This document shows, piece after piece, positions 23,951-36,588 of a DNA stretch of 64,000 nt. Position numbers and translations under genes: made by a program. The notes under the pieces were generated by a model that was given only the letters and a program-made list of their open reading frames with translations, was not told the DNA's origin and ran no database searches. Origin of the DNA: Cornus controversa (Eukaryota; Streptophyta; Magnoliopsida; Cornales; Cornaceae); NCBI GenBank assembly GCA_026545225.1, contig CM048846.1, positions 15,995,001 through 16,059,000 of the forward strand, written 5' to 3'. Position 1 is the stretch's first letter. Every line of letters starts with the position of its first letter.

Positions 23951-26900
23951 TTTATTTAGTTTTTGATGGTATCGTGTTTTCTAGAACATTTCATAATTTA
24001 CTATTAGGTACATGCAATTCCTTCGTTCCATATGCACCTAATAATTACCAATTTTTTTAAAAAATATTTCAAAAAAATTCAAATTCCCAATTTAAAAAAT
24101 GTGATAGACTACCTCCCGAAGTTACCGGAACCTTTAATAACTCTGAACTAATGGGTGCTTTTCTGGGATTCCAATCATTCATTCTTTATACTTTCTCCAT
24201 TTTACTTAGTCCACTTTGTGCAACTTCCATATAATTATTACCCCATAACCAATTGCCTTCAGTCACCGTGGTTTGTCTTTTGTGTAATACCTTTTAGGAT
24301 TATTATGGATTGTATATAACCTATGCCATAAAAAATAATTTAAAGAATAAGATGTTCACAATAATGACACACACACACATATATATATATATAAAACAAT
24401 TACTTAATTAAGAAATAATATGAAATTATTAATTATATATATATCTATATATATATAACCGCCACTACTATAAGTATTACTAAGGAAATGATATTAGTTG
24501 GACAACTGTCATTAAAACTACTACTACGAAATAAATTGAAAAGAAAAGAAGATTATAAAAGATTATAACAAGGACATATGTGCATGAAACACGACGAGGA
24601 TCAAAACGCGACAAGCTCAGGTTTCGTGGGCTGTCAATTAATGTTGTACTCTATATGGCGTGGAGGTCAAAATTTCTCACATTGGCGAAGCATTCATACT
24701 TCGTGATAGTGATCTAATTTGGCTGGTGACAAAAGTTGATTGATATACTCCTATATATATACACGTGTGTGTGTGAAATCTCAATAAATTAATACTCGAT
24801 AAATTAATAATTTTTTTAAATAATAAATTACGTCGCTATCGACATAGAACAAAATACTATATTAATAATTTCGTTAAATTTATAAGATAATACATTTTAA
24901 AAAATTTCTTGTACGTTTCTATAGGTTTATACATATATGACTGATTATTATATTTTTTTGAAATATAAATCTAGTGTTGGCTTGTTCTTTCTTGACAAGT
25001 TAACAAGGTTAGATATAATAATAATAATAAAAAACTCTTGTTTGCAAAAAAGTAAATATTGCATATAAAATATCTTGTTAAATTAATAACTTATTAATTT
25101 ATTGATAATTTAATACCTTGTTTAATTAATAGAATTTATGTGGTTCTAATATTATTAATTTATAGAGATTTTTACTGTAATTAAGTAATTCTATTTAGAC
25201 TTATTTTTTAAGTTGAAAAAGTGTGATGAGTTCTTTATTCATTTGATGAGGTGGATGAATCAATTCTGAATTTCAATGAATAAAACCTTTTGACTACATT
25301 TGAGACATAGGTCTAAATAACATTTTTCTATACAATTTGTATAATTATAGTTTCCCCATTTCATACTCTATATATATATATATATATATCAACATGAGAC
25401 CTTTTTTTCCCAAAAAAATGCTGCGAAGTGAACTTCAACTGCCCTAAGTAATTGATAAACAATTGGTAGAGAAAGAAAACAATATGATTTTAGAACAATG
25501 CTATTCTAACTAATAATTGAGGCGTAAAACATCACTTAAATGACTTTTATATACTTAGATATGTTTAAGTGAAAATCCGGAATCCTACTTTTAAACATAT
25601 CTAACAACAAATAAGTTTTTCACTTATTTTTTAAGCCTAGCAATTGGGAGAAGCTATTGACACTCCATATTTATCTTCTTGTGCTCCAATGCTATATGCA
25701 ATTACAATTTTGCCCTTAGCTTAAAAGACTATTTACAACCGTGCTCGTAAAACTTAGAGAATGTGAGAGACTAAAAACTTCTTTACTCGAGTGAAAAAAG
25801 ACATTTAGTTCTATTTTCGATTTGGAACCACATCAAGGTACCCTCAATTTGCTCTTCTTATGAAAACTCTGATCACAATGAATACCCAAATATTGTTATA
25901 AAATCAGGGAAAAATTGTGTAACACGAAAACCTCTTTCGCGACAAACACCCCAAATGTTGTTATAGAATTAGTGAAAAATTGTATAAAAATCACGTGCGT
26001 AAACCAGGAGCATCTAAAGATTGATGATGGTCATCAATTTTTGTCATATGTATTCTCCATTGCTTAACTGAAAAAATTATACACTGTAGCGCGTGCACAA
26101 CACGCACGACTCAATGTGTTCCGGGATATGATACCTGGAGTACTCTAAAATTTATAACTACACTGGAAAAAAAAATTAAGGAGAAAAGTGTAATGTTGTC
26201 ATTTTAAATAAAAGGGAATAAATGTGGAGAACGAGAGGATTAAGATAGAGCACGAATAGCACCTCCACGATAATATCATTTTGCATAGTTTAATTATGAC
26301 AAGCAATATATTCATAGTATACATAATCAACTTGCGTCACGGTAAATGACCTCACTATGATGAAGTATGCAAGTATTTCCACGGTGACGAATTAATGTTC
26401 ATACTAGCAAGATTCTTAGCTAGCTACTCATGTTTCATGGTCGTGCTGGGGAAACTAGCTAATCATACCATACATACATATATATATATATGTCAAATCT
26501 AGCAAACTTATACCTAAAATGAATAAATAAAGTTGAAAAAACTTTACCAACTAGAAGGAAATAAAAAATGAAGGTATCCAATAATGCAAGCTCTGTTCGC
26601 AGCAACAAGAACTCATGGAGTATTAATAAACAAAGGACTATCATCTAGCCCTAAAAGTTTTACTTTCTTTAATTTTGTAGTTGGGTTTTATTAATCCAAA
26701 AAAGAATTCAAGAAATATTTTCATGAATTTCAAAACACCCCCATAAAAAAGAAGAAAAAAAATAAGTCTGCAGTAAAAAAAATGCTCCAAATAGACCAAG
26801 AAGTGATAGATGAAGAAGATACTAATAGCCGAAGCCAAAAGTAAAAATATACAAGGTACTCTTAATTTGGAGGATAAATCATTACTCTTAATAAAGTGGT

Positions 26901-27984
26901 CAAACATCTTAAAGTTATATAAAAAATTGTTTAGTTAACGGATTATGGAATTCATATCATTAACGAATTATATCGAATTCAGATTATCAAACTAAATATT
27001 CAATCTGTATCTGAATTATTGGATTGGATATAGATCAAACTATATATAATAACCTGACAGACCTGTATAAAGGTTGGTACATAAGAAGTTTATTTTATTT
27101 TGTATCATATATAATTTTGTTTTCGAAATTAAAGATTTATTGAAAAAGAATCAAACAAAAGGTTCACATGGGAAGAGGAGAACAAGGTTAGAAAGAAACA
27201 AATAATTATACGTCCTGTCACATATGAAATAGACGCATTTGAAATATTGGTACCCTACACGCACACAGTAGAGCCACGTGTATTCCTAATGAAGAGTGAA
27301 GATGACACCCAGCTAAACAAACATCTAACAACAACATAAAGCAATTGAGTCAAGAAACATTATTACCAAGGAGACTTGATGATAGAGATAGGACTGTAGG
27401 AGGCTACAATCATAATTTTTTTTTTTTTTTTTTCTGGAAAATAATTTTTAAGGCGACCAAAGCAATCGACTCAAGGGACAGACTCTATGTCTCACTCTCA
27501 GGCATCACATTGAAATGGGTGGCTTCTCAATTTTTGTGGTGGTGTATCACTTATTAGAATGTAAAGGTAACAAGTCCTGCAAGAATGGACTTGTATAACA
27601 ATGGAAGGTCATATAAAGTGGAGGAATCTTATGCATTGTGGGGGAAACAAAACCAAAAAAAAAAAAAAAAGGTAAAATTTTGCAGATCAAGTTGCTTCCT
27701 ATGTAACCCCACTGAAATTTTCATGTCCAATAATTGGTAGATGATAATATCATCAAAATTCCGTGTATAAGGGGAATCTTATCAATACTAACTCAACATT
27801 TAATTTTCTCTCCTAAAATAATAAGAAATAATAATGAAAAATAGAAATTTATTGTTGGTGAGATTCTTATAAATATAAAATTGGTATATGTCGCATCATT
27901 CATAATACAAAATTATGAAATAATTTCATGTTGTGCATAATTGCTCAAATAATTACAACCACCATTCATTGCTGAAATTGTTCT
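23950..27984. other. Intergenic sequence, no gene
   Basis: AT-rich with (TA)n tracts near 24380, 25370 and 26480. Around 25650-26275 the words GGGAGAAGCTATTGACACTCC and (inverted) GGTGCTATTCGTGCTCTA may be the ends of a worn relative of elements A and B. A 17-base T-run lies at about 27419 and an A-run at 27655. No open frame is convincing. Confidence 0.4.
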
Positions 27985-28439
27985 TATAAACCGGGTTGGA
28001 GTCAGAAATATTTATTTGGGGTCAAATTAGAAAAATAAAATAAAATAATTATAACGATTTTTGAACTTGTCAAGTACCGGAGCATTCTTTTTCTTCCCTC
28101 ATTAATTCATAACAAATAATATCTTATAGATATGAATGGAGTGCTACTAATATATTGCAGTAAGGATTACAATAGTAATTAACATTTTTTTTTAAACTAT
28201 TTATGAATTTTTTTAAAAATTTATTGAACTTTGAAGGGGTGACAAGTAATTTTCCTTACAAATTAACTTTAATAACTATAAGTAGGTAACCATATATTGG
28301 AATTTTTTTAAAAATAGAAGGCCAACTTAATTTTTTTTTATACAAAATCATCATAAATAATAATAAATTAATATCATTAATAGAGTTTTTTAAAAAATTG
28401 GTGGGGCATGCCCCTCCCCACTTGCCCTCCGCCCCTGCC
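27985..28439. mobile_element. Probable non-autonomous element abutting the methyltransferase TATA box
   Basis: The left end GGAGTCAGAAATATTTATTTG and the right end GGTGGGGCATGCCCCTCCCC, then CCGCCCCTGCC, match in style a repeat common in plant genomes whose ends read as GGCGGAGCCAG. The right end touches the TATAAATAG box. A relative occurs at 31311-32056, on the other side of the gene. Confidence 0.45.
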
Positions 28440-28448
28440 TATAAATAG
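28440..28448 (+). promoter_or_regulatory. TATA box of the SABATH methyltransferase gene
   Basis: TATAAATAG lies 84 bp before the start codon, so transcription would begin near 28470-28475 and leave a purine-rich leader of about 60 bases. The sequence immediately to its left looks like the end of a transposable element. Confidence 0.7.
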
Positions 28449-28531
28449 GTACCACCCCCCACACAAGACTATCAAACAGATTGAAAGAGTGATAAAAGAG
28501 GGAGAAAGAGAGAAATTAAAACAAGAGAGAC

Positions 28532-28621
28532 ATGGAAGTGATTGAAGTGCTCCACATGAATGGCGGTATTGGAGACACAAGTTATGCAAACAATTCTTTA
28601 GTTCAGGTATACATACATACA

Positions 28622-28657
<36 letters not shown>

Positions 28658-28664
28658 TGTTTAG

Positions 28665-28700
<36 letters not shown>

Positions 28701-29497
28701 TATTCGTTGAGTTCCATATGAATCTATGTCAAAATGGGTAGTGTACTCCGGTGAGAAGAGGTGCACTCTGATCACACGAGTGTCCCTCTTTTTCCATTCA
28801 TGCATTTCACCTGACGAGTGTTTGAAAACTGGAAAAGCTTAAGTGGACAAAGTACATATACTTGATCATATCATGTATGTAATATCTATATTGGGGAAAT
28901 TTCTTAAAAAAATAATATTCATTTTGGTGGTCTCATTGGCTTTGACAGAAAAAGGTAATAGCAATGACAACGCCTATAACAAAGCAAGCCATAATTGATC
29001 TCTACTGCAAGACATTACCAAAGAGACTCTGTATAGCAGACTTGGGTTGTTCCTCTGGACCGAACACTCTGTTTGTGGCATCTGAGCTCATCAAGACAGT
29101 GGACAAGATATGCAAAGAGAAAGGCCATCAATCACCAGAATTTGTTGTGAACTTGAATGACCTTCCTGGAAATGATTTCAACACCATTTTCAAGTCCTTG
29201 TTGCCAAGTTTCCAAGAAAAAATGAGAACCAAATTGGGTTCTTCTTTCGGCCCCTGTTTTGTCACCGCCGTCCCCGGTTCATTCTACGGCAGGCTTTTCC
29301 CTACCGGAAGTCTGCATTTTGTTCATTCTTCTTATAGTCTCCAATGGCTATCTCAGGCAAGTTTTTGTTTTTATTTTTATTTATTTATTTATTTATTCCC
29401 ATTTTCCAAAGTTCAAGTAAATGCCCACACACTCACAATATCATCCTAACAGAGTTGAAACACTCAGCCTCTCCGGATGGTGAAATTACTAATACCC

Positions 29498-29528
<31 letters not shown>

Positions 29529-30407
29529 CAGGTTCCTGAAGGGGTGGAGGGTAATAAAGGTAACATTTACATGGCAAGTAGTAGCCCACCAGGAGTGCTT
29601 AAAGCATACTATGAGCAATTTGAAAGAGATTTTTCAGTGTTTCTCAAGTGTCGTTCTGAGGAACTGGTGGCTGGAGGACGCATGGCTTTAACAATTTTGG
29701 GGAGGAAAAGTGAAGATCCTTCTAGCAAAGAGTGTTGCTACATTTGGGAACTTTTAGCAATGGCCCTTAGAGAAATGGTGTTTGAGGTATTATTATTATT
29801 ATTAAATATAGTGGAGAAAGAAAAGAAAGGAAAAAATATTTTATTTTGTAAATAGTAAGGATAAAAAAGAAATTTACTTGATTTGAAAAATATGAACAAA
29901 ATGGATAATTATTAATTAGCTTATCCCACTTCATTGCATCCGATGGATTCAATGATATTCGATTAAGTTTTCGTCGAGTCTCATCGGTTGGATAATTATT
30001 ATTTCATTCAAATTCGATCATTTAAATAAGGTTATCCATTGCAGGGGATCATAGAAGAAGAGAAGCTCAACTCCTTCAACATCCCTCAGTACACACCATC
30101 CCCAACAGAAGTAAAAATCGCAGTTGAAAAAGAAGGATCGTTTGCCATTGATCGCCTTGAAGCCTCTGAAGTTGATTGGAATGCCTATGAAAATGGAATA
30201 GGCTTGTCCGATACTTTTAAGGATGGTGGATCATACAATGTTGCAAATTGCATGAGAGCTGTGGCTGAGCCCTTGCTCGTTAGTCATTTCGGAGAAGCCA
30301 TAATCGATGAGGTTTTTCGCAGGTACAGAGAGATTATTGCAGATCGAATGACCAAAGAGAAAACTCAGTTCATCAATGTCATCGTTGCCGTGACTAAAAG
30401 AGGATGA
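28532..30407 (+). CDS. SABATH-family carboxyl methyltransferase (SAMT/BSMT-like), four exons, complete
   Basis: Exons are 28532-28606, 28949-29356, 29532-29786 and 30045-30407, all joined in phase 0, giving 366 residues, normal for SABATH enzymes. These enzymes move a methyl group from S-adenosylmethionine to a small-molecule carboxylate in the cytosol; the salicylate/benzoate branch makes volatile esters. Visible blocks: N-terminal SYANNSLVQ with Gln25 at the substrate-contacting position; SAM-binding [10 protein letters not shown] (56-65); [10 protein letters not shown] (94-103); [11 protein letters not shown] (133-143); [10 protein letters not shown] (152-161); [13 protein letters not shown] (228-240); [10 protein letters not shown] (257-266); [10 protein letters not shown] (315-324). 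Closeness to Clarkia SAMT is from memory of that family. Intron 2 has a GC donor. Trp158, Ile232 and Met316 fit the salicylate pocket, but the expected Met before the Trp is Gln157, so the substrate could be benzoate or another acid. Start: first ATG after the TATA box and the family N-terminus. Confidence 0.93.
29357..29531 (+). other. GC-AG intron (intron 2 of the methyltransferase gene)
   Basis: The exon ends CTCAG and the intron begins GCAAGT, the standard context for the minor GC-AG class; it ends TTTTCAG. No GT donor nearby keeps the reading frame: the next GT, four bases on, would shift it. The intron also holds a (TA)n run at about 29500-29525. Confidence 0.85.
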
Positions 30408-30556
30408 TCATCATGCTTGGCTAGCCAATTGGACCATCTTTGGTTCATTACATGTTATGTGCAATGGTTTGCTTTGTGTGTGTGGGATTTGCAATGTGCC
30501 CATGTTTCATCTTCCAATAATGATGTAATGGTTAAGTGGTTGTATTTTGATCATCT

Positions 30557-30562
30557 AATAAA
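30557..30562 (+). terminator. Likely polyadenylation signal of the methyltransferase gene
   Basis: AATAAA lies 150 bp after the stop codon, followed by a TTA-repeat and T-rich sequence. Motif only; the cleavage site is not determined. Confidence 0.5.
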
Positions 30563-30679
30563 AATTATTATTATTATTATTAGTTTCATTTTTGTTCTCA
30601 TAAAAAAACTCCAAACACTCGAATTCTCTACATTTCAATATAATAATATAAAGTCTATCCTCGTACATATATAATTTTA

Positions 30680-31310
30680 TATGTATGTGGACCTAGGCCT
30701 TGCAATGGGATGGTTCCTACAATGGGCTCTATTTAGCTATATGGGCCTGACCAGGTCATGGCCGAAGGCCCAAGCTTTCAAATTCACTTGCAAACTCTCC
30801 TCTCAGTGACATCCTAACCTACCCCAAACTACATAATATGTCCCTCTTAAATATATAAAATTATAAATATATTTTAAATCCCATCTATCATGTATAACAA
30901 CTATAAGATTTTTGTTAATATTCTAATTTATATACTAGTAATGGTTTAATGTGACAGATACAAGATTTATGTAACCTTCCCAAATAGTAAGAAAATTGTT
31001 TTGTTGAATTGTAGTACTTGTATAGTGTGAAAGATGAAACTATAACAATTTCATAAAGAATATAAATTAATTTATAATTGTTATTCTTATATATATATAT
31101 ATATTTTTGGTAGTCAATTATATTCTTATTCGATGTTAAAAAGTGAAGAATGCATGTTTGACTTCTGGCAGCCAATGTTTGTATGTCGTTTTTTATTTAT
31201 TTTTTTAAAAAAAATGCAGAAGAAAGTTTGGACATTTGGGTATGTACATGACTATATAGGCTCAAGTTTTGAAATAATTTTATTTTTGAATTATAAACGC
31301 TGATAGTATT
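30680..31310. other. Intergenic sequence after the methyltransferase gene
   Basis: No gene. One GC-richer patch (about 30690-30790) holds GGGCCTGACCAGGTCATGGCC and may be a repeat end. Otherwise AT-rich with (TA)n at 31090. Confidence 0.35.
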
Positions 31311-32056
31311 AAGTGGGGGAATCAGACATTCAATTCGGGGGGCAACCTTTAACAATAATATCATTAAAAAGAAAATTTAAACCAACATAATAAATATAAA
31401 AATTAAAATATTGATGTGCATATATTTTCCATTACTCTTTAAAAATTGAGTTTATATAATCAAATCAATGTAAGAATTCACATGGATGAATAATAAATAA
31501 CATAATTTTACTTTTAAACCTAAGATAACAACATAGTTCCAAAACAGCACATTTCATTTTAAAATAACATGCGTATCTAATAATCTTTTTATTAGTAATT
31601 TTATTTTTTTATTTAATAAAAGTCTCGCAAATTTGCTAAAATAATCCAAATACAAATTGACAACTTTAATTAGTTATTGTCTAATTAAGTAATAAAAAAC
31701 GACAAAAAAAAAATAATAATAATTAACCTCATTCACACCCTTATTATTATATTGTCGCTAGTTGTCGAAAGCACCTCCTTCTTCTTCTTCTTGGTGGTTT
31801 CACGTATGAGAGCTGAACTCTCTCTCAAGAAAGGTGAAATGCCTAATGATTTTAAAGTTTTTGAAATATTGTGGGTCAATATACGAGTCTTTTTAAACTT
31901 TGGATTGGAAAAGTGGGTCTTTTGAAAATTTTATAAGAATTCAGTGGACGCATTTATATAATTAATTGAAAGTCTATATACATAATACAAATATCAAAAA
32001 AGTTCAGTGGAGGCCGAACTTGCCCCCACAGGTCCTAAGCGACTCCGTCACTGTGT
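31311..32056. mobile_element. Probable non-autonomous element downstream of the methyltransferase gene
   Basis: Left end GGGGGAATCAGACATTCAATTC then GGGGGGCAACC; right end GTGGAGGCCGAACTTGCCCCC and GACTCCGTCAC. These resemble the ends of the element at 27985-28439. The boundaries are approximate. Confidence 0.4.
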
Positions 32057-32397
32057 GCGACACAAATTGCACTTCTTAAGATCTATAGTTCTTTAATATA
32101 TAATTAAAAGTAGATATTAGTTGAATCAAGTATACACATCATTAACATGTTTACTCAATCAAAATACACTGTAGCATTTTGATTAAGTGAATATACTAAT
32201 AACGTGGTATGTCCGACTTACTCATTATTTTCTTCATAATTAGATGAAAAATGCTTAGGTCATCCGCAACGGCTTGCCCAGAGGCATGTTTGGCCAAACA
32301 AAATGCCAATATGTCATACATTGGCTTGGCTAAATTCCAAGGTCCCACAAGGGCTTAGCCAATAGCTTCGCCCGGTGAAGATAGCCAAGCTCAATAG

Positions 32398-32441
<44 letters not shown>

Positions 32442-33534
32442 TCTTACATCGGCCTTTGTGCCATGTATAGATATATATATATATACACACACACACACTA
32501 GCATATTATCCGTGTCTATGACACTATATAAAAATTTGTCGGATTGAAATAAAAGTTGATTTCATATAATCAACGTGCCAATAAACAAATGTTTACAAAA
32601 CATCATTTACATTAGTTACTATTTACAAAAATAAGGATGGTGGGGTACGAAAGTTGTAGCAGTAGGGAATCTCATGGGCGTTGCGGTGACCTGAGGTGGT
32701 GTGTGCCGGAGAGAGCTCACCGTGGATGGACTCGTGTCTTCAGTCGCTATATTTGTGTGAGAGAGAGAAAAAAAAGAAAAAGAGAAAGAGAGTGAATATG
32801 TTTATTTATAATGTCGTAGGCACAGACAATACGCTAGTATATATATATTTCGTCAACATCAAATTGACAATTAAATCCATCAAAATCAACTTCTTAAATT
32901 GGATACCTAAAGCCAAACTCTTAAACTTCTTTAAATATTCAATCAAGGGTGGTGACATATTTCTTTCTTAGAAGGTCCCTACACTTGAAGAATTATGTAT
33001 TAAAATAAAACCCCATTACAGTACAGATTCCATGGTGTTTGAAATCTTAAAAAATCAAAAAAAGGAAAAATTAAAGAAAATCATGATCGCGAACGCCTGA
33101 TAATGACCGCATTGTTGTTTTATAAATGATCATATGAATACCTTCTATTTTTTCAACTTTCATTGTTCTTAAACATAGGTATCTCTTTGGACAACCAAAC
33201 ATTGCTTTATTAACTATTAATTTATAATACCATGTTGAAGTCATCATAACCCATGTTTGACGGCAGGAAAATGAAATGATATATCTATTCATCTACAATC
33301 TCCTTAATTAATGAATTGCACAGATAATTTTTTCCTTTTTTATTGTTGTCTTCAATTTTAGTCTAAAACAAAATCATAGAATTATATATATATATGGAGT
33401 AAAAATTTACATATACGGTATAATATTGCAAGAAAAAAAACATTAATTGAAGAGTTCCTCTTATACATACACTATTGCATTTTAATTAAGTGAGCATACA
33501 AATGACATGGTATGCTCGCTTAATATATATAGCG
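32057..33534. other. Intergenic sequence, no gene
   Basis: Contains (TA)n at 32399-32437 and (TA)n(CA)n at about 32470-32498. A fragment of the ACTAG-type element family starts at about 32498 (ACTAGCATATTATCCGTG). A GA-rich tract lies near 32760. Confidence 0.4.
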
Positions 33535-33568
33535 TAAAACGAGTTAGCAAAATGTAGCGAAAAACAAG

Positions 33569-33570
<2 letters not shown>

Positions 33571-33636
<66 letters not shown>
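33571..33636. repeat. (TA)33 microsatellite
   Basis: The longest simple repeat in the window, about 66 bp of alternating A and T. Confidence 0.95.
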
Positions 33637-33638
<2 letters not shown>

Positions 33639-33823
33639 TAGGGTATGCCCGTGCCTACGGCACTATCGCGCATTCGCAATCGTGACCGTTAGATGAAGTG
33701 ATTTTAGACCGTAGATAGCAAAAGACATTTTGAACCGCAGAATTACTTTTTTAACAACTCTGGGCCGTTGGATCACCGTTTTTGGCCTTATTAGGCCAAG
33801 CTTAAATGTAATATAGATATATA
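33637..33823 (+). mobile_element. Small element of the ACTAGGGTATGCCCGTGCC family
   Basis: It begins ACTAGGGTATGCCCGTGCC, directly after a (TA)n tract, and ends in ATATAGATATATA. A diverged relative lies at 44393-44576 and a fragment at 32498. A duplicated neighbouring segment at 34129-34250 lacks it. Confidence 0.6.
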
Positions 33824-34128
33824 GGCCTTGTGGAGAAGATTCATTATTTTAAAATTCCTTCTATTTAAGATATAGGTTTCACCTAGCAGCCTGGCCCGTC
33901 AGTTAGCCCACCAGGCTCGTTCATAGTCCACCTACCAAGCCCGCATTCTTTAAATAAAATATATTATATATATATATTCAAAGTTTGAATGCAAGGCATA
34001 TATTATATATATACATATCATGTAAACTCTCGCGAGTTGCCGTCTCTTGTAAACTCTCCCTTATACTAAAGTAGTGACTTCATGGTGATGTGTGAGCATT
34101 AGGAAAAGTCAACCACCATCAACTAGTA

Positions 34129-34163
34129 CTAAAACGAGTTAGCAAAATGTAGTGAAAAACAGG

Positions 34164-34201
<38 letters not shown>

Positions 34202-34250
34202 CTTGTTTGGAGGAGATTCATGATTTTAAAATTCCTTCTATTTAAAAGGT
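34129..34250 (+). repeat. Duplicate of the segments flanking the 33637 element (empty site)
   Basis: AAAACGAGTTAGCAAAATGT, then (TA)n, then GGCTTGTTTGGAGGAGATTC. The same two flanks lie at 33535-33570 and 33824-33868 with the small element between them. Confidence 0.65.
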
Positions 34251-35924
34251 TTTTGAAAAATGCTTTCGATTAAAGAAATTTAAAAGAAAAAAGTTGTTTG
34301 ATGGATACATTTTTTGAAATTCCTTCCACAATTAATACAATTTTAACTTGACAAATTTATCCTTAATAATTACTCTCAGTAGGCAAGTTTCACCAAATAA
34401 AAGAAGGCAAAATTGTCTATAAAATTTATTACTTAAAATAATTTTGGCTTCATTTCAAAAGCAAACTTTTTCGACTTCCTCTAAAGGGACTTTTTAGGAC
34501 TTCGACTTTTATTAAAAGTCCAGTTTCTTTATTTCATCAAATACTAACATTTTTTTTTAAAAGGACTTCGTGGGCTTAAAAGCTCATTTCAATTCTCCAA
34601 AAAGCTCCCCCAAATGGGCACATAGTAATCCAATCTGGATTAATTTTGCATGTATAGAATTACCAAGTGAGACCCATCTCACTAATTTTACGGAATAGCC
34701 TATTTTCTTTATAAATAGGGAAAATTACATATACATTTACTTTAGCAAGACAAATTATAAATACATGTAGTCAAAGTTAAAGATTTTCAAAATTATGTAT
34801 TTGACCCAAAACTATGGTGGAAATGAAAAAAATACTGTTCATCTTTTCAAATTGTCTTTTTTATTTTGACGGTTGATAATATAAAAATGAATTAAATTTT
34901 CATCACTGGTTATAAAAAAAAGTGTGCACAAAAACTGGTGCCCCATCTACCTCAAGTGCACAAATATAGTACTTTATTGCACAAAACTGGTACACTGACA
35001 AAAAACTTTTAAACTTGTAGATGTTATCTGTGTTCGTATTTGTATATGCAGAAGAGTCATGAAATGCAGTAAACCAATAATTATATAACAAATTGTTGCC
35101 TCACATACTTCTTGCCTTTTTTTCTCCCTTTGAGCATTTTCATGCCATTTTTTTTTTCTTTTTACATTTTTGGAAGCATCTTGATGGTTTAATAAGAAAT
35201 GAATGTGACATGTTTTCTTTGAGCTAAGGCCAAATCATTTTTTATTTTCTCATACCAATGTTATATTACTATGTGTAATTGGTTCTCCAAAAGTTTAAAA
35301 GCTTTTTTTGGTGTAGGTATCAAATTTGTGTAATAAGGTATTAAATTTGTGCACTTGGATACCACTTTTTGTAGATATAAAATATTAATTTTTGTGTACA
35401 CTATTTTGATTACCGGTGATCAAAATTTAGTTCATTTTTTTATTATAAGTCGTCAAAATAAAAAGGAGAATTTTAAAAAGTGAAACCGTATTTTTTTCAT
35501 GTCCACCTTAGCTGTTTGGTCAAATATATAATTTTAAAAATCTTTGACTTTTGTACATGTTTTGCAATTTGCGGTACAAAAATACATGGTATTTGTAATT
35601 TTTACTTATAAATAAGTCAATACTCTTAAAAGGAAAAAAAATCCATTTTAAGTCCAAAACCCAACCCGGTTCCAAGCCCGCAACCCGCCATCCCAGAGCC
35701 CAAGAATCGAATTTGGAATTCTAAAAATTATTTTAGGCCCAGCCCGACCCGTTAAACTGTCAAATCCCGACAAGCTCCACCCTGCGTTCCCAAAATAGCG
35801 GGCCGGCCCAGCCCAGCCGTTATACACCCTTCATCAACAAAAAGACAAGAATGCAACCAGTCTCACCCATGAACACCATGTAAAAGGGTGTGGACCTAGT
35901 TGACTATTTAAAATGAATTCCACG

Positions 35925-35960
<36 letters not shown>

Positions 35961-36588
35961 AAATTTGCAATTGAGGTTCCAAAAGGACCTTCATTACGCT
36001 ACTTCTTGTAGGTTTTTTTTTTATCAATATAATTGGCATGGTGCTGACTCAGGAGAATATATACCATTATCTTATTTATGGAACAACAAATTGACTCATG
36101 GATGAGATATCTCATTGCCAATTCAGTCTGATTTTGTTGCCTTACCAGCCGAAGTATCCAAAATCTTTACCAAGATTATCATTGATTTCACACACACACA
36201 CACACACACGTATATATATTATATAAAGAAAACATAAATAGAAAGAATCTAATTCCCTTCCAAAGAGTTCTTCAAATTTTCAATGGATGCTCAAAGGCAT
36301 ACTATAATTCAATTGTAATATTTTTTTCTCTAATTATTCATTCTTTTATTAATTACTAATTAACTGATTCCATTAGAATCAACCGTACTGTTATAATCCC
36401 TTTTAGCTATACATTTAGGATATATAATGACATAAACTTGGTGAAGGCATCACATACGTTGTTCCACTTATAAATGAAGAATATTTACACAGATTGAAAA
36501 GGGTGGGATGTAGCTAAATTAATTTTTCTTTACTAGCATCAGGTTCTCATATATATATATTTATATATATATAATTTTTCTTCTCCTA
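34251..36588. other. Intergenic sequence, no gene
   Basis: AT-rich, with (TA)n at about 35930 and (CA)n at 36190. Around 35640-35830 a GC-rich patch (CCCAACCCGG, GCCCAGCCCGACCCG, GCGGGCCGGCCCAGCCC) looks like one end of an hAT-type element, such as the one at 53792, but no matching end is seen. Confidence 0.4.

Noticed and set aside
26459..26907. Two adjacent hydrophobic frames on the minus strand (61 and 88 codons)
   Set aside because: Phe/Leu-rich translation of A-rich sequence, without splice or promoter support.
28377..28805. 142-codon frame antisense to methyltransferase exon 1
   Set aside because: It is driven by two (TA)n runs translated as Ile-Tyr repeats and overlaps the real gene.
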